Positions 48,641 through 56,498 of a stretch of 64,000 nt of DNA are shown here, piece by piece. The stretch is taken from contig NZ_JBFAPK010000016.1 of NCBI RefSeq assembly GCF_040676675.1, positions 1 through 64,000 of the forward strand, given 5' to 3'. The notes beneath the pieces are model-generated. The model saw only the letters and a program-made list of their open reading frames with translations, did not search any database and had not been told where the DNA came from. The stretch is from JBFAPK01 sp040676675 (GTDB lineage: Bacteria > Actinomycetota > Actinomycetes > Mycobacteriales > Micromonosporaceae). Each line of letters opens with the position of its first letter. Positions within the stretch are counted from its first letter, which is position 1. Both the position numbers and the translations under genes were made by a program.

Positions 48641-49021
48641 TCAGTCCTCCTCCCGGCGCCGCCGACGCGGTGCCCGTTCCCGCTCGCGGCCGGCCCCGCC
48701 GACGAGTTCGCCGAGCGCGTCACCGGCCTTCTCCACCAGCCCCGCCTTCGGCCCACCGACGAGGTCGGGCAGGCCCTTGCCCTGCGTACCGGAGAGGTCG
48801 AGCCGGTTGGTCGCCTCCGCGAACCGCAGGTACGTGTCCACGCTGGCCACCACCACCCGGGCGTCGATGGTCAGCAGTTGGATGCCGACGATGCCGACGG
48901 AGACGTGCGCGTCGATCACCACGCCCTTGTCGAGGATCGTCGCCACCACGTCGGCCAGGTCCGAGCCGCTGCTGCCGCCACCGCCGGCCGCCGCGCTCGT
49001 ACCGGTTGGTTCGATCGTCAT
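48641..49021 (-). CDS. gvpA: Major gas vesicle structural protein GvpA-like
   Basis: 126 residues, longer than a typical GvpA of about 70. The wall-forming core is about 20-67: L-A-D-V-V-A-T-I-L-D-K-G-V-V-I-D-A-H-V-S-V-G-I-V-G-I-Q-L-L-T-I-D-A-R. A Gly/Ser-rich N-terminal tail and a basic C-terminal tail (R-E-R-E-R-A-P-R-R-R-R-R-E) extend it. Such tails are common in actinobacterial GvpA, and the basic end may interact with the acidic first-gene product. It overlaps the SRPBCC gene by ATGA. Confidence 0.92.
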   Translation of the reverse strand: MTIEPTGTSAAAGGGGSSGSDLADVVATILDKGVVIDAHVSVGIVGIQLLTIDARVVVASVDTYLRFAEATNRLDLSGTQGKGLPDLVGGPKAGLVEKAGDALGELVGGAGRERERAPRRRRREED

Positions 49022-49932
49022 CGCCGTCCCTTTCGGTTCGTGCGGGCCCGCTCGCCGGTACCGCGCTCCTGGTCCTGGTCCTGGCCCGAGCCACGCCCCC
49101 GCTTCGGGCCGGGCTCGTCGCGCCGCACCACCCGCCCGTCACGGATCTCCACGCGCGAGCCCTCGATCTCGTCGGGCCGCAGGATCGACTGGGTCATGAC
49201 GTGCCGCGCGAAGTGCTTCAGCTCCAGCCGCGCCCGCCGGCCCTGGGCGCGCCAGAGGTTGCCGGTCCGCTCGAAGAGCCCCTGCGGGTGGTACTCCAGC
49301 ACCAGCAGGATGCGGGTCAGGCTCGGCGTCAGCGCGTGGAAGGTGACGGTGCCGTCCACGTGCCCCTTCTTGCCGCTGGAGCGCCAGACGATCCGCTCGT
49401 CGGGCACCTGCTCCAGCACCGTCGCCTCCCAGCTGCGGTGCGACCAGAAGACCTGCGCCTTCCAGGTCAGCTTTTCGTCGGAGGTCCGCTCGACGTGCTC
49501 GACCTTCTTGGTGAAGCGGGGAAAGTCCTCGTACCGGGTCCACTGGTTGTAGGCGACCCGCACCGGCACCCCGACGTCGATCGACTCGACGATGTTGGTC
49601 ACCTTCACCTTGTTCGACCCGCCGCCGCCCTTGCCGAGAGCCGCCTTGAGCTGCTCCTTCCCGGCCGCCAGGCCGGCGCTCAGCCCGGCCCGTGCGGGCG
49701 AGCGCCCCTCGGCCAGCTTGCGGGCTCCCGCGGCCGCGGCGGCCCGGCCCGGCCCGCCCCCGTCGGCGTACTCGGTCAGCCGGCTGGTGGCCGAGCCGAT
49801 CCGCGCGGTCGCCGTGGAGACCAGGCGTTCGCCGGCCGCGCCGGCCAGGTTGCGCAGCTCGCCGCCGATCCGCTCGGCGAGCAGTTCCCGGATGGGGCGG
49901 CTTTCCGTCGTCGTCCGAGGCATGGCGATCAC
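49018..49932 (-). CDS. SRPBCC (START-fold) protein in the gas vesicle operon
   Basis: 304 residues. An Ala/Gly/Arg-rich helical N-terminal part (about 1-105) precedes an SRPBCC/polyketide-cyclase fold (about 108-255: V-T-N-I-V-E-S-I-D-V-G-V-P-V-R-V-A-Y-N-Q-W-T-R-Y-E-D-F-P-R-F) and a basic tail rich in Gln/Asp/Arg. Proteins of this type accompany actinobacterial gvp clusters; a hydrophobic-ligand or assembly role is inferred. The start is GTG 49932, which overlaps the upstream stop (GTGA), or ATG 49923 with GGGGGAAG upstream. Confidence 0.82.
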   Translation of the reverse strand: MIAMPRTTTESRPIRELLAERIGGELRNLAGAAGERLVSTATARIGSATSRLTEYADGGGPGRAAAAAGARKLAEGRSPARAGLSAGLAAGKEQLKAALGKGGGGSNKVKVTNIVESIDVGVPVRVAYNQWTRYEDFPRFTKKVEHVERTSDEKLTWKAQVFWSHRSWEATVLEQVPDERIVWRSSGKKGHVDGTVTFHALTPSLTRILLVLEYHPQGLFERTGNLWRAQGRRARLELKHFARHVMTQSILRPDEIEGSRVEIRDGRVVRRDEPGPKRGRGSGQDQDQERGTGERARTNRKGRR

Positions 49933-50744
49933 TTCCCCCGCCGGCGTACCGGCGCGGCGCTCTCCGCCGCCCGTGCCGGTGCGCTCTTCTTCGCCCGGGT
50001 CGTGCTGTTCTGCGCCCGTGCCGGCGCGCCCTTCGCCCGGGTCGTGGCGGCCTTGCCCTGCTGTGCCGACGAACGCCGAGCCGGGCCGCTCCCGCTCCGC
50101 GCCGCCGCGGCCGGTTCGTCCTCGTCTTCCCCGTCGTCCTCGTCCTCCGGCAGGTCGTCGTCCTCGCCCTCGTCTTCCCCGTCGTCTTCGTCTTCGTCCT
50201 CGTCCTCGTCCTCGGGCAGGTCCGCTTCGTCGTCCCGCTCGGCGTTGAGGTCGTCGTCCTCGTTGTCCCGCTCGTCGTCCCCGTCGCCGAGGTCGTCGTC
50301 CCCGTCGTCGAACTCGTCGTCGTCGAACTCCTCGTCGTCCTCGACGTCCCGCTCGTCGAGGTCCTCGTCGGAGCGGCCCTTGTCGAGGTCCCGGGCGTCC
50401 TTCGCCGCCGTCTTCCCCCCGCCGGAGCCGCTGCCGCCGGACTGGCGGAGCAGCTCGGCCCGGTCGTGCAGGTTGTCGCTGAGCGAGTCGATGCGCCTGG
50501 TCACGGCGCTCGTGGCCGCCGCCCGGGCCGCGGTGACCAGCGGACCGCCGAGCGTGGTCAGCCGGCCGAGTTCGCCGGTGCCGCCCAGCGCCTTCGCGCC
50601 GCGACGCAGCAGGTCGCCCGAGTTGCCGCTGAACCGTCCGGCCGCCACCGCGCCGCCGAGGGCGAGCACCAGCCGGAGCTTGCGGCGCCGACCGAGTAGA
50701 TAGCCGGCACTGGCCGCCAGTGCGAACTGGGCTGCGCGATTCAT
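49929..50744 (-). CDS. Gas vesicle operon leader gene: protein with long Asp/Glu-rich tract
   Basis: 271 residues. The N-terminus (1-35) is hydrophobic with G-Y-L-L-G-R-R-R-K-L-R, like a membrane-associated helix. Residues about 60-110 are helical. About 120-215 is an almost uninterrupted Asp/Glu tract with runs such as D-E-D-E-D-E-D-E-D-D. The tail (about 215-271) is Ala/Arg/Lys-rich. Ribosome site GGAGG is clear before ATG 50744. It is the first gene of the gvp operon. I recognise no known Gvp family; the acidic tract could act as a solubility or electrostatic partner for the basic tails of GvpA and the SRPBCC protein. Confidence 0.72.
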   Translation of the reverse strand: MNRAAQFALAASAGYLLGRRRKLRLVLALGGAVAAGRFSGNSGDLLRRGAKALGGTGELGRLTTLGGPLVTAARAAATSAVTRRIDSLSDNLHDRAELLRQSGGSGSGGGKTAAKDARDLDKGRSDEDLDERDVEDDEEFDDDEFDDGDDDLGDGDDERDNEDDDLNAERDDEADLPEDEDEDEDEDDGEDEGEDDDLPEDEDDGEDEDEPAAAARSGSGPARRSSAQQGKAATTRAKGAPARAQNSTTRAKKSAPARAAESAAPVRRRGK

Positions 50745-51219
50745 TCCGCTGCCTCCTTCGGATCCGGCCGGCCGGGCCACGCCGACCCTCCGTCGGCGCC
50801 GGCCACCGGTCGGCTGTCTCGTGCCGGAAACCATTTCCGGACAGGCGCTGGCGGTACCCATTTCGCTTTTCGCCAGAAACGCTTTACCGGGTTCTTGTGC
50901 GGCTTGGCACAAAGCCTGGACGGCGGCACTGACCAGCGATAATGCGCCGGGCGAATGGGGTGATCATTACGCCGGACATGATCGGTGATGGAACGGTCAG
51001 TCGGCGATGCGAGTGCGTAAACGGAATCGCCGCGCGTATCGGTTGAAGATCGCGGCCGGGCCGCAACCTCGCAAAACGGCGCGGTCGTCTGGCACCACCG
51101 ACCGACGCCGACAGGTCGCCCGGCGGGAGTGGACCAGCTCCCAGCGCTGACCGTGGCGCGTCACAATCGCCGGGGCTGTGCCGTCGGGCTATAGAGACGC
51201 CGAAATCGAGGAGGGCGAC
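50745..51219. promoter_or_regulatory. Intergenic region with several inverted repeats, gas vesicle promoter side
   Basis: No gene is visible in these 475 bp. Inverted repeats: CCGGAAA-CCA-TTTCCGG (50824-50840), CTGGCG/CGCCAG (50848-50853 and 50871-50876), and TTGTGC-N6-GCACAA (50895-50912). They lie upstream of the minus-strand gvp operon and are candidate regulator sites. AT-richer DNA around 50935-51000 may carry promoters for both directions. Confidence 0.45.
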
Positions 51220-51726
51220 ATGTCCGCTTCCACCGCAGCCGACCAGGACGACGTCCGGTCGCGCCTGCCCGACCCCGCCCGGTTCTTCCCCGAGCTGGGG
51301 GAGATCGCCGCGGCGATGACGAGGGCGACCCGCAACGGTGCGGTCCCGCGGAGCACGATCGGCCTCGTGCAGCTCCGCGCCGGACAGATCGTCGGCAGCA
51401 CCTACCACACGGTCCGGCAGAGCGGGCTCCTCCGCGGGGCCGGCGAGCCGGAGGAGCGGATCACGGCGGTGGCGTCCTGGCCGGATGCCCCCTACTTCAC
51501 CGACGCCGAGCGGGTCGCGCTGGAGTTGGTCGACGCCGTCCTGACCCCGAACCCGTCGGGGGAGCGCGTCCCGGACGAGCTGTACGAGAGGGCCGCCGCC
51601 CACTACGACGAGAAGGCGCTCTGGACGTTGATCCTGGCGATCGGCCAGATCTGCTTCTTCGTACCCGTCGCGCTGATCGCGAGGCCGATCCCCGGCAGGG
51701 CCCCGGGGAAGAACTACCGTCGGTGA
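51220..51726 (+). CDS. AhpD/carboxymuconolactone-decarboxylase-like protein lacking the redox cysteines
   Basis: 168 residues of AhpD-like all-helical fold. The family active site E-x4-L-R-x-S-Q-x-N-G-C-x-Y-C-x3-H aligns with I-G-L-V-Q-L-R-A-G-Q-I-V-G-S-T-Y-H-T-V-R-Q (about 47-67): both redox Cys are replaced (Ser and His). It therefore cannot act as a classical alkylhydroperoxidase. A role in binding or a different chemistry is possible. GAGGAGGG before ATG 51220 is a good ribosome site. It is a single gene. Confidence 0.78.
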   Translation: MSASTAADQDDVRSRLPDPARFFPELGEIAAAMTRATRNGAVPRSTIGLVQLRAGQIVGSTYHTVRQSGLLRGAGEPEERITAVASWPDAPYFTDAERVALELVDAVLTPNPSGERVPDELYERAAAHYDEKALWTLILAIGQICFFVPVALIARPIPGRAPGKNYRR

Positions 51727-51781
51727 CGCCGGCGGGGTCGGGGCGCGGCACCCACCGCACCCCGGCTCCGCCGGCCGCGGG

Positions 51782-53308
51782 TCAGACCGTGATGCCGAGC
51801 CGCCCGATCGGTTCGAGCAGCTCCTCCTCCTCGTACGTCAGGTGCGACAGGAGCAGTTCGGCGAGGCGGTCGTACTCCGAGCGCACGGCGGGCAGCCGCT
51901 CCGGATCGCCGATCATCTCCACCAGCGCGCGGTCGAGCCGGGTCAGCACGCCGGCGATCACCTCGTGCTCCTCGCCGAGCCGGTCCAGTACCGGCCCGAG
52001 GTCGCCGTCGCGCTCCCGCAGCTCGACGAACATCCGCTGGTCCTCGATCGTGTGGTGCATGGTGACCACCCGGCAGTACGAGGCGCAGAACGCGCCGAGC
52101 GTCCAGTAGTTCTGCCGCATCGACATCCGGTTGATCAACGAACGGGCCGAGGCCGGGTCGCTGTGTCCGGCGGCGACCTGCTCGATCACCTCGCCGAGCT
52201 GCTGCAGCTCGCTGCGCAGGTTGTCGTGGAAGTAGACCAGCGCCTCGGCGGCGGCCCGCCCGGCGGCCGTGCTGGGCGCGTCGGGGTCGCGGGGCGCGCG
52301 GGGCCGGGTCGCCGGGTCGAGGGCGGGCTCCCGGCCGGTGGTGCGCTCCGAGGGTGCCAGGTCGGTCTGCGGATCCGCCGGCCCGGCCGCGCCGGTGCCG
52401 GCCGCGACCGCCGTGTCGGTGCCGCGCGCCGCGGCGACCGCCGCCCGTACGGCGGGCGCGACCTCCTCGGCGAAGCGCCGCAGGTCCGACTCGACCGCCC
52501 GGCCCGGGGCGAGGATGAAGCCGCTGATCCCCTGGTCCAGTGCCAGCTCGGTGAGCTGTTCGACCCAGATCCGGGGCGGGCCCTGCAGGAACCCGCCGGG
52601 GCGCGCGGAGAAGGTGCCGCCGACGTTGTACCAGCGGCGGATCTCCGCCGGGTCGCGCCCGGCCTCCTCGGCGGCCCGGTCGATCACCTTCGCGAGCTCG
52701 GGCAGCTGGTCCGGCCCGGCATAGCCGGAGCTGGGAATCCAGCCGTCGGCGAGCCGGCCGGTGAGCGCCAGCAGCCGCGGCTTGTACGCCCCGATCCAGA
52801 TGCCGATCGGATGCGCCGGCGGGGGACCGGGCTGCGCGCCGGCCAGCGAGTAGTGCTTGCCGGCGAAGTGGACGGGCGCGCCGGGCGTCCAGAGCGACCG
52901 CAGCACGGTGATCGCCTCCGCGAGGGCGTCGACCGACTCGCCCGGGCTCCGCTCGGTACCGCCCATCGCGGCGATGCCCCCGGGGAAGCCGCCGGCGCCG
53001 AGCCCCAACTCGAACCGGCCGCCGCTGAGCAGGTCGAGCGTGGCCGCGGCCCGGGCCAGCACGGCCGGCGGCCGTAACGGCACGTTCGCCACGTCGGGGA
53101 AGAGGACGAGCCGCTCGGTCTGCCGGGCCAGGGCGGAGAGCAGGGTCCAGGTGTCGAGGAAGCCCGGCTGGTACGGGTGGTCCTGCACCCCGAGGATGTC
53201 CAGCCCGAACGTGTCGGCGGTACGGGCGAGGGCGACGGTGCGCTCCGGCTCCCGGGCGTCCGGTACGAGGAACGCGCCGAAGAGCAGCGGATGGCGATGA
53301 TCGGGCAC
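51782..53308 (-). CDS. Luciferase-like (LLM) flavin oxidoreductase fused to a hemerythrin-like domain
   Basis: 508 residues from GTG 53308, preferred because GGAG lies 7 nt upstream; the in-frame GTG at 53335 adds nine. The LLM-class F420/FMN barrel is about 8-310 (F-G-A-F-L-V-P-D, L-L-S-G-G-R-F-E-L-G-L-G-A-G, G-I-W-I-G-A-Y-K-P). After an Ala/Pro-rich linker a hemerythrin/HHE four-helix bundle occupies about 365-505, with candidate di-iron ligands in V-Y-F-H-D-N, T-M-H-H-T-I-E-D, G-E-E-H-E and S-H-L-T-Y-E-E-E-E. The fusion would couple a flavin-dependent redox step to a di-iron sensor or O2/NO binder. A TTA codon lies at 53077-53075. Confidence 0.88.
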   Translation of the reverse strand: MPDHRHPLLFGAFLVPDAREPERTVALARTADTFGLDILGVQDHPYQPGFLDTWTLLSALARQTERLVLFPDVANVPLRPPAVLARAAATLDLLSGGRFELGLGAGGFPGGIAAMGGTERSPGESVDALAEAITVLRSLWTPGAPVHFAGKHYSLAGAQPGPPPAHPIGIWIGAYKPRLLALTGRLADGWIPSSGYAGPDQLPELAKVIDRAAEEAGRDPAEIRRWYNVGGTFSARPGGFLQGPPRIWVEQLTELALDQGISGFILAPGRAVESDLRRFAEEVAPAVRAAVAAARGTDTAVAAGTGAAGPADPQTDLAPSERTTGREPALDPATRPRAPRDPDAPSTAAGRAAAEALVYFHDNLRSELQQLGEVIEQVAAGHSDPASARSLINRMSMRQNYWTLGAFCASYCRVVTMHHTIEDQRMFVELRERDGDLGPVLDRLGEEHEVIAGVLTRLDRALVEMIGDPERLPAVRSEYDRLAELLLSHLTYEEEELLEPIGRLGITV

Positions 53309-53435
53309 GGGGACACTCCAGCTCGGTACGGGCACGGGTCGGTAGGGGAGGGGTTCGGTACGCCGAAGACGGGTGTGGCTCCCCGGTGGCGCGGTCGCGG
53401 CCGGGTGGGCCGGGGCGGGCGCCGCCCGGTCGGGC

Positions 53436-54452
53436 TCAGGCCGGCGGCGGTACGGCCTCGTCGGGCGGCGGCGGTCCGGGCGGCGTACCTTCGCCGAAGG
53501 GCCGGCCGCCCAGCGACTCGCGTCCGTGCGGGATCGACCAGCCGGCGAGGTCGGGCCCGAGCGGGACGATGCCGGTGGGGTTGATCTGCCGGTGCACCGC
53601 GTAGTAGTGCCGCTTGATGTGGTCGAAGTCGATGGTGTCGCCGAAGCCCGGCGTCTGGAACAGATCGCGGGCGTACGCCCAGAGCACGGGCAGTTCGGTG
53701 AGCTTGTAGAGGTTGCACTTGAACTGGCCGTGGTAGGCCGCGTCGAAGCGGACCAGGGTGACGAAGAGCCGCACGTCGGCCTCGGTGATCGACTCCCCGA
53801 CCAGGTACCGTCGGCGCGCCAACCGCTCGGAGAGCGCCCGCAGACGGTCGAAGAGGCGGGTGACGGCCCGCTCGTAGCCGCGCTGGCTGACGGCGAAGCC
53901 CGCCTGGTAGACGCCGTTGTTCACGTCCCGGAAGACCTCCGCGTTGACGGCGTCGATCTCGTCGCGCAGCGGCTCGGGGTAGAGGTCCGGCGCCCCGGGC
54001 CGGTGCAGCGCGGTCCACTGCGTCTCGAGGTCGAGGGTGATCTGCGGGTAGTCGTTGGTGACCAGCCGCCCGCTCGGGACGTCCACGATCGCCGGCACGC
54101 TGACGCCGCCGTCGTACTCCGGGTCCCGGGCCCGGTACGCCTCGGCCAGGTAGCGGATGCCGAGGACCGGGTCGCGGCCGTCCGGGTCGAGCGTGAAGCG
54201 CCAGCTCCGCTCGTCCTGGATCGGGTCGGCGACCGCCACCGAGATCGCCGGCTCCAGCCCGAGCAGCCGCCGTACGATCAGCGCCCGGTTCGCCCAGGGG
54301 CAGGCGCGGCTGACCACCAGGCGGTACCGGCCCGCCTCGACCGGCCAGCCCGAGGAACCGTCGGCGGTGATCCGGTCGGTGAACCGGTTCGGGGAGCGGA
54401 CGAACTCCTTCGTCTCGCCCCGTTGTCCCGTCCGGCCGTGTTCCTCGCTCAT
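53436..54452 (-). CDS. Glutathionyl-hydroquinone-reductase-like (Xi-class GST) protein
   Basis: 338 residues. The thioredoxin-fold domain carries A-C-P-W-A-N-R near 50, the catalytic Cys motif of glutathionyl-hydroquinone reductases. L-V-T-N-D-Y-P-Q-I-T, N-N-G-V-Y-Q-A-G-F-A and F-V-T-L-V-R-F-D-A-A-Y follow in the helical domain. Actinobacteria use mycothiol, so the natural task is probably reduction of mycothiyl-hydroquinones. Its start overlaps the MarR gene stop (ATGA), so the two are co-transcribed and the regulator likely senses quinone or phenolic stress. Confidence 0.9.
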   Translation of the reverse strand: MSEEHGRTGQRGETKEFVRSPNRFTDRITADGSSGWPVEAGRYRLVVSRACPWANRALIVRRLLGLEPAISVAVADPIQDERSWRFTLDPDGRDPVLGIRYLAEAYRARDPEYDGGVSVPAIVDVPSGRLVTNDYPQITLDLETQWTALHRPGAPDLYPEPLRDEIDAVNAEVFRDVNNGVYQAGFAVSQRGYERAVTRLFDRLRALSERLARRRYLVGESITEADVRLFVTLVRFDAAYHGQFKCNLYKLTELPVLWAYARDLFQTPGFGDTIDFDHIKRHYYAVHRQINPTGIVPLGPDLAGWSIPHGRESLGGRPFGEGTPPGPPPPDEAVPPPA

Positions 54453-54997
54453 TGCCGTACCGCCCCGTCGCTCTCGGTCTCCGCGCCGCTCCCGGTCTCC
54501 GCGTCGACCTCGGCGAGCACCGAGTCGGGTGCGCACCCGTCCGCCGACCGGGGTTCGTCGCCCGGGCGCGCCAGCCGGCCCAGGAAGCGGGCGACCGCCG
54601 GCAGTTCCTCGTCGGGCAGGAGCGCCCCGAAGTGTCGCTGGATGCCGGCCAGGTGGACCCGACCGGCCTGGCGGAGCAGCTCCTCGCCGGCCGGGGTCAG
54701 GGCGGCCAGGACGGCGCGTCGGTCCGTCGGGGAGGGCTCCCGGGTGACCAGCCCGGCGGCGGCCATCCGGTCGATCAGCCGGGTGACCCCGCCGGTGGTG
54801 TAGAGCACGGCCTCGGAGAGGTCCACCATGCGCAGCCGCTTCTCCGGCGCGTGGCTCAGCCGCAGCAGCACGTCGTACTGGGCCACGGAGAGCCCGCTCG
54901 CCTCGCCGAGTTCGCGCTCCAGCTCGCGCAGGAGCCGGCTGTGCGCGAACAGGAAGTCCTGCCACGCCGCCAGCCGTGAGCTGTCCGGCCGTTCCAT
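54449..54997 (-). CDS. MarR-family transcriptional regulator
   Basis: 182 residues. The winged helix (about 30-130) contains L-S-V-A-Q-Y-D-V-L-L-R-L, M-V-D-L-S-E-A-V-L-Y-T-T-G-G-V-T-R-L-I-D-R-M and the wing D-R-R-A-V-L-A-A-L-T-P-A-G. A Glu/Ser-rich tail extends the C-terminus. It is the first gene of a two-gene operon with the hydroquinone reductase and probably represses it and itself. ATG 54997 fits the family start. Confidence 0.92.
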   Translation of the reverse strand: MERPDSSRLAAWQDFLFAHSRLLRELERELGEASGLSVAQYDVLLRLSHAPEKRLRMVDLSEAVLYTTGGVTRLIDRMAAAGLVTREPSPTDRRAVLAALTPAGEELLRQAGRVHLAGIQRHFGALLPDEELPAVARFLGRLARPGDEPRSADGCAPDSVLAEVDAETGSGAETESDGAVRQ

Positions 54998-55014
54998 CCC
55001 CACCTCCGACTCCG

Positions 55015-55048
55015 CTGAGGTAACAGTATCTGAGGTGTCAGCATTTGT
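55015..55048 (-). promoter_or_regulatory. Direct repeats upstream of the MarR gene
   Basis: CTGAGGT occurs at 55015-55021 and 55030-55036, 15 bp apart, followed by GTGTCAGC, which with GCTGAGG forms an interrupted inverted repeat. It lies 18-50 bp before the MarR start, a plausible self-operator. The remaining gap to 55291 shows no gene. Confidence 0.45.
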
Positions 55049-55291
55049 CGCGCGGATGCGTGATGAGCGCCGACACAGCCGTTCCCGCTCGTCGGCCGCC
55101 CCGGGGCCGCCGGCCGCGGCACGACACCCGGGCAATCCGTGGTGGTCGACACCGGCGCCCATGTGGCGGCCGACGGCGGCGCTCGTGGTCGATGGCGGTG
55201 CCCGTGCTCGGTACGGGCGTTCGGCACGGTCGACGAGAGCGGGGCGCGGCGCGATACGTCCGGAGATACCACCGGCGGTACCATCCCCCGT

Positions 55292-55543
55292 ATGGCGGAC
55301 AAGGTCACGCTGAGCCTGAACCCGGACACCCTCGCCCGGGCCCGCGCCGCCGCCGAGCGGGCGGGGATGAGCCTCTCCGCCTGGATGGACCGGGCGGCCC
55401 GCCGCGAGGCGCTGCGCGACGCCGGGCGGCACCAGGACGAGTGGCTGGACGCCAACCCCGACGTACGCGACGAACTCGACGGCTTCGACCGGCTGGCGGA
55501 CCGGCTCGAAGCGGGCTGGACCGACCTGGGCGACGCGGCGTGA
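55292..55543 (+). CDS. Ribbon-helix-helix antitoxin
   Basis: 83 residues. The N-terminal beta strand K-V-T-L-S-L-N and helices L-A-R-A-R-A-A-A-E-R-A-G-M-S-L-S-A-W-M-D-R-A-A-R form an RHH DNA-binding fold. The acidic C-terminal half is typical of the toxin-binding part of an antitoxin. Its stop overlaps the toxin GTG (GTGA). It probably neutralises the toxin and autoregulates the operon. Confidence 0.85.
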   Translation: MADKVTLSLNPDTLARARAAAERAGMSLSAWMDRAARREALRDAGRHQDEWLDANPDVRDELDGFDRLADRLEAGWTDLGDAA

Positions 55544-55854
55544 ACCGCGGCGAGATCTGGACCATCGGTGGCCGGGGCGATCTGCGGTACCGCGTGGTCG
55601 TCCTCTCCGGCGACGCGCACAACGACCGGCCCAGCGCGTCGCCGTACTGCGCGCCGATCGTCCGTCAGCGCGGCTCCACCAAGCTGCCGCCGTTCGTCGT
55701 ACCGCTCGCCGAGACCGACCCGCTCTCCGGCGTGGTCGTGGTCAACCGGATGCGCCGGCTGCCGGCCTCGGCCGGGTCGGACCGGGTCGGCATGGTGACC
55801 GGCGCGAGCATGGCCCGCCTCAACGACGCGCTCCGCGACCTCTTCGAGATCTGA
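55540..55854 (+). CDS. MazF/PemK-type toxin (probable endoribonuclease)
   Basis: 104 residues from GTG. The MazF-like start is R-G-E-I-W-T-I-G-G, then R-V-V-V-L-S-G-D-A-H-N, Y-C-A-P-I-V-R and V-V-V-N-R-M-R-R-L. Members cut RNA in a sequence-dependent way. It is coupled to the antitoxin by GTGA and followed 6 nt later by a DUF952 gene, giving a three-gene unit. The cleavage site is unknown. Confidence 0.85.
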   Translation: MNRGEIWTIGGRGDLRYRVVVLSGDAHNDRPSASPYCAPIVRQRGSTKLPPFVVPLAETDPLSGVVVVNRMRRLPASAGSDRVGMVTGASMARLNDALRDLFEI

Positions 55855-55860
55855 GGCGAC

Positions 55861-56217
55861 GTGCTGATCTACAAGCTACTGCCGGCGGCCGAGTGGGCCG
55901 AGGCGGAGTCCCGGGGACGGTACGACGGGTCGGCGGTGGACCGGCGCGACGGCTTCGTCCACCTCTCCGGCCGGGACCAGGTGGTCGAGACCGCGGCGCG
56001 CCACTTCGCCGACCAGCGCGACCTCACCCTGCTGGCCGTGGCGGCGGAGCGGCTCGGCCCCGCGCTGCGGTGGGAGATGTCCCGCGGCGGCGCCCGCTTC
56101 CCGCACCTCTACGGCCCGCTTCCGGTCGACGCCGTCGTCGCGGTCTCGCCGCTGCCCGCCGACCGGCCGGTACCGGAGGCGGTCGCGGCCCTGCTCGACG
56201 CGGACCCCCCGGCCTGA
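55861..56217 (+). CDS. DUF952 family protein
   Basis: 118 residues. It matches DUF952: I-Y-K-L-L-P-A-A-E-W at the start, G-F-V-H-L-S-G-R-D-Q near 31, and F-P-H-L-Y-G-P-L-P near 83. These small proteins resemble glutathione-S-transferase-domain-like or ART-like folds and their function is unknown. Starts 6 nt after the toxin gene, so it is in the same transcript. Its stop is inside a tandem repeat. Confidence 0.85.
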   Translation: MLIYKLLPAAEWAEAESRGRYDGSAVDRRDGFVHLSGRDQVVETAARHFADQRDLTLLAVAAERLGPALRWEMSRGGARFPHLYGPLPVDAVVAVSPLPADRPVPEAVAALLDADPPA

Positions 56218-56272
56218 CCCCCGGCCTGACCCGTGGGCTCGCCCCGCCGGCCTGACCCGCATGCTCGCCCTG
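56209..56272 (+). repeat. 26-bp tandem repeat carrying the DUF952 stop codon
   Basis: CCGGCCTGACCC starts at 56209 (partial unit holding the stop codon), 56221 and 56247; the two full units are 26 bp each. The rest of the gap to 56498 shows no gene. Confidence 0.7.
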
Positions 56273-56498
56273 CCGGCCGGTCCGTGCCCGCGTCGCGTAC
56301 CCGGTCCGCCGGCCGGGCCGCGCGCCCGACGCGCCGGGGCGGCCGGTCTTTCGGAGACCCGTACCGGCGGCCGGGGGAGCGGATAGGCTTGCTCGTGTCG
56401 ATCATGCCGAGTCGAGGCGGGAGCGGGGCGGCCGCGACGGCGGCGGTCCGGGCGCGACCGGCCGTTCGCGTCGGCGGAAGGGACCGAGGGGAAGCGCG

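Noticed and set aside
50745..50912. An N-terminal extension of the acidic gas vesicle protein by about 56 residues
   Set aside because: A strong GGAGG site lies right before ATG 50744, and the upstream part contains inverted repeats typical of a regulatory region.
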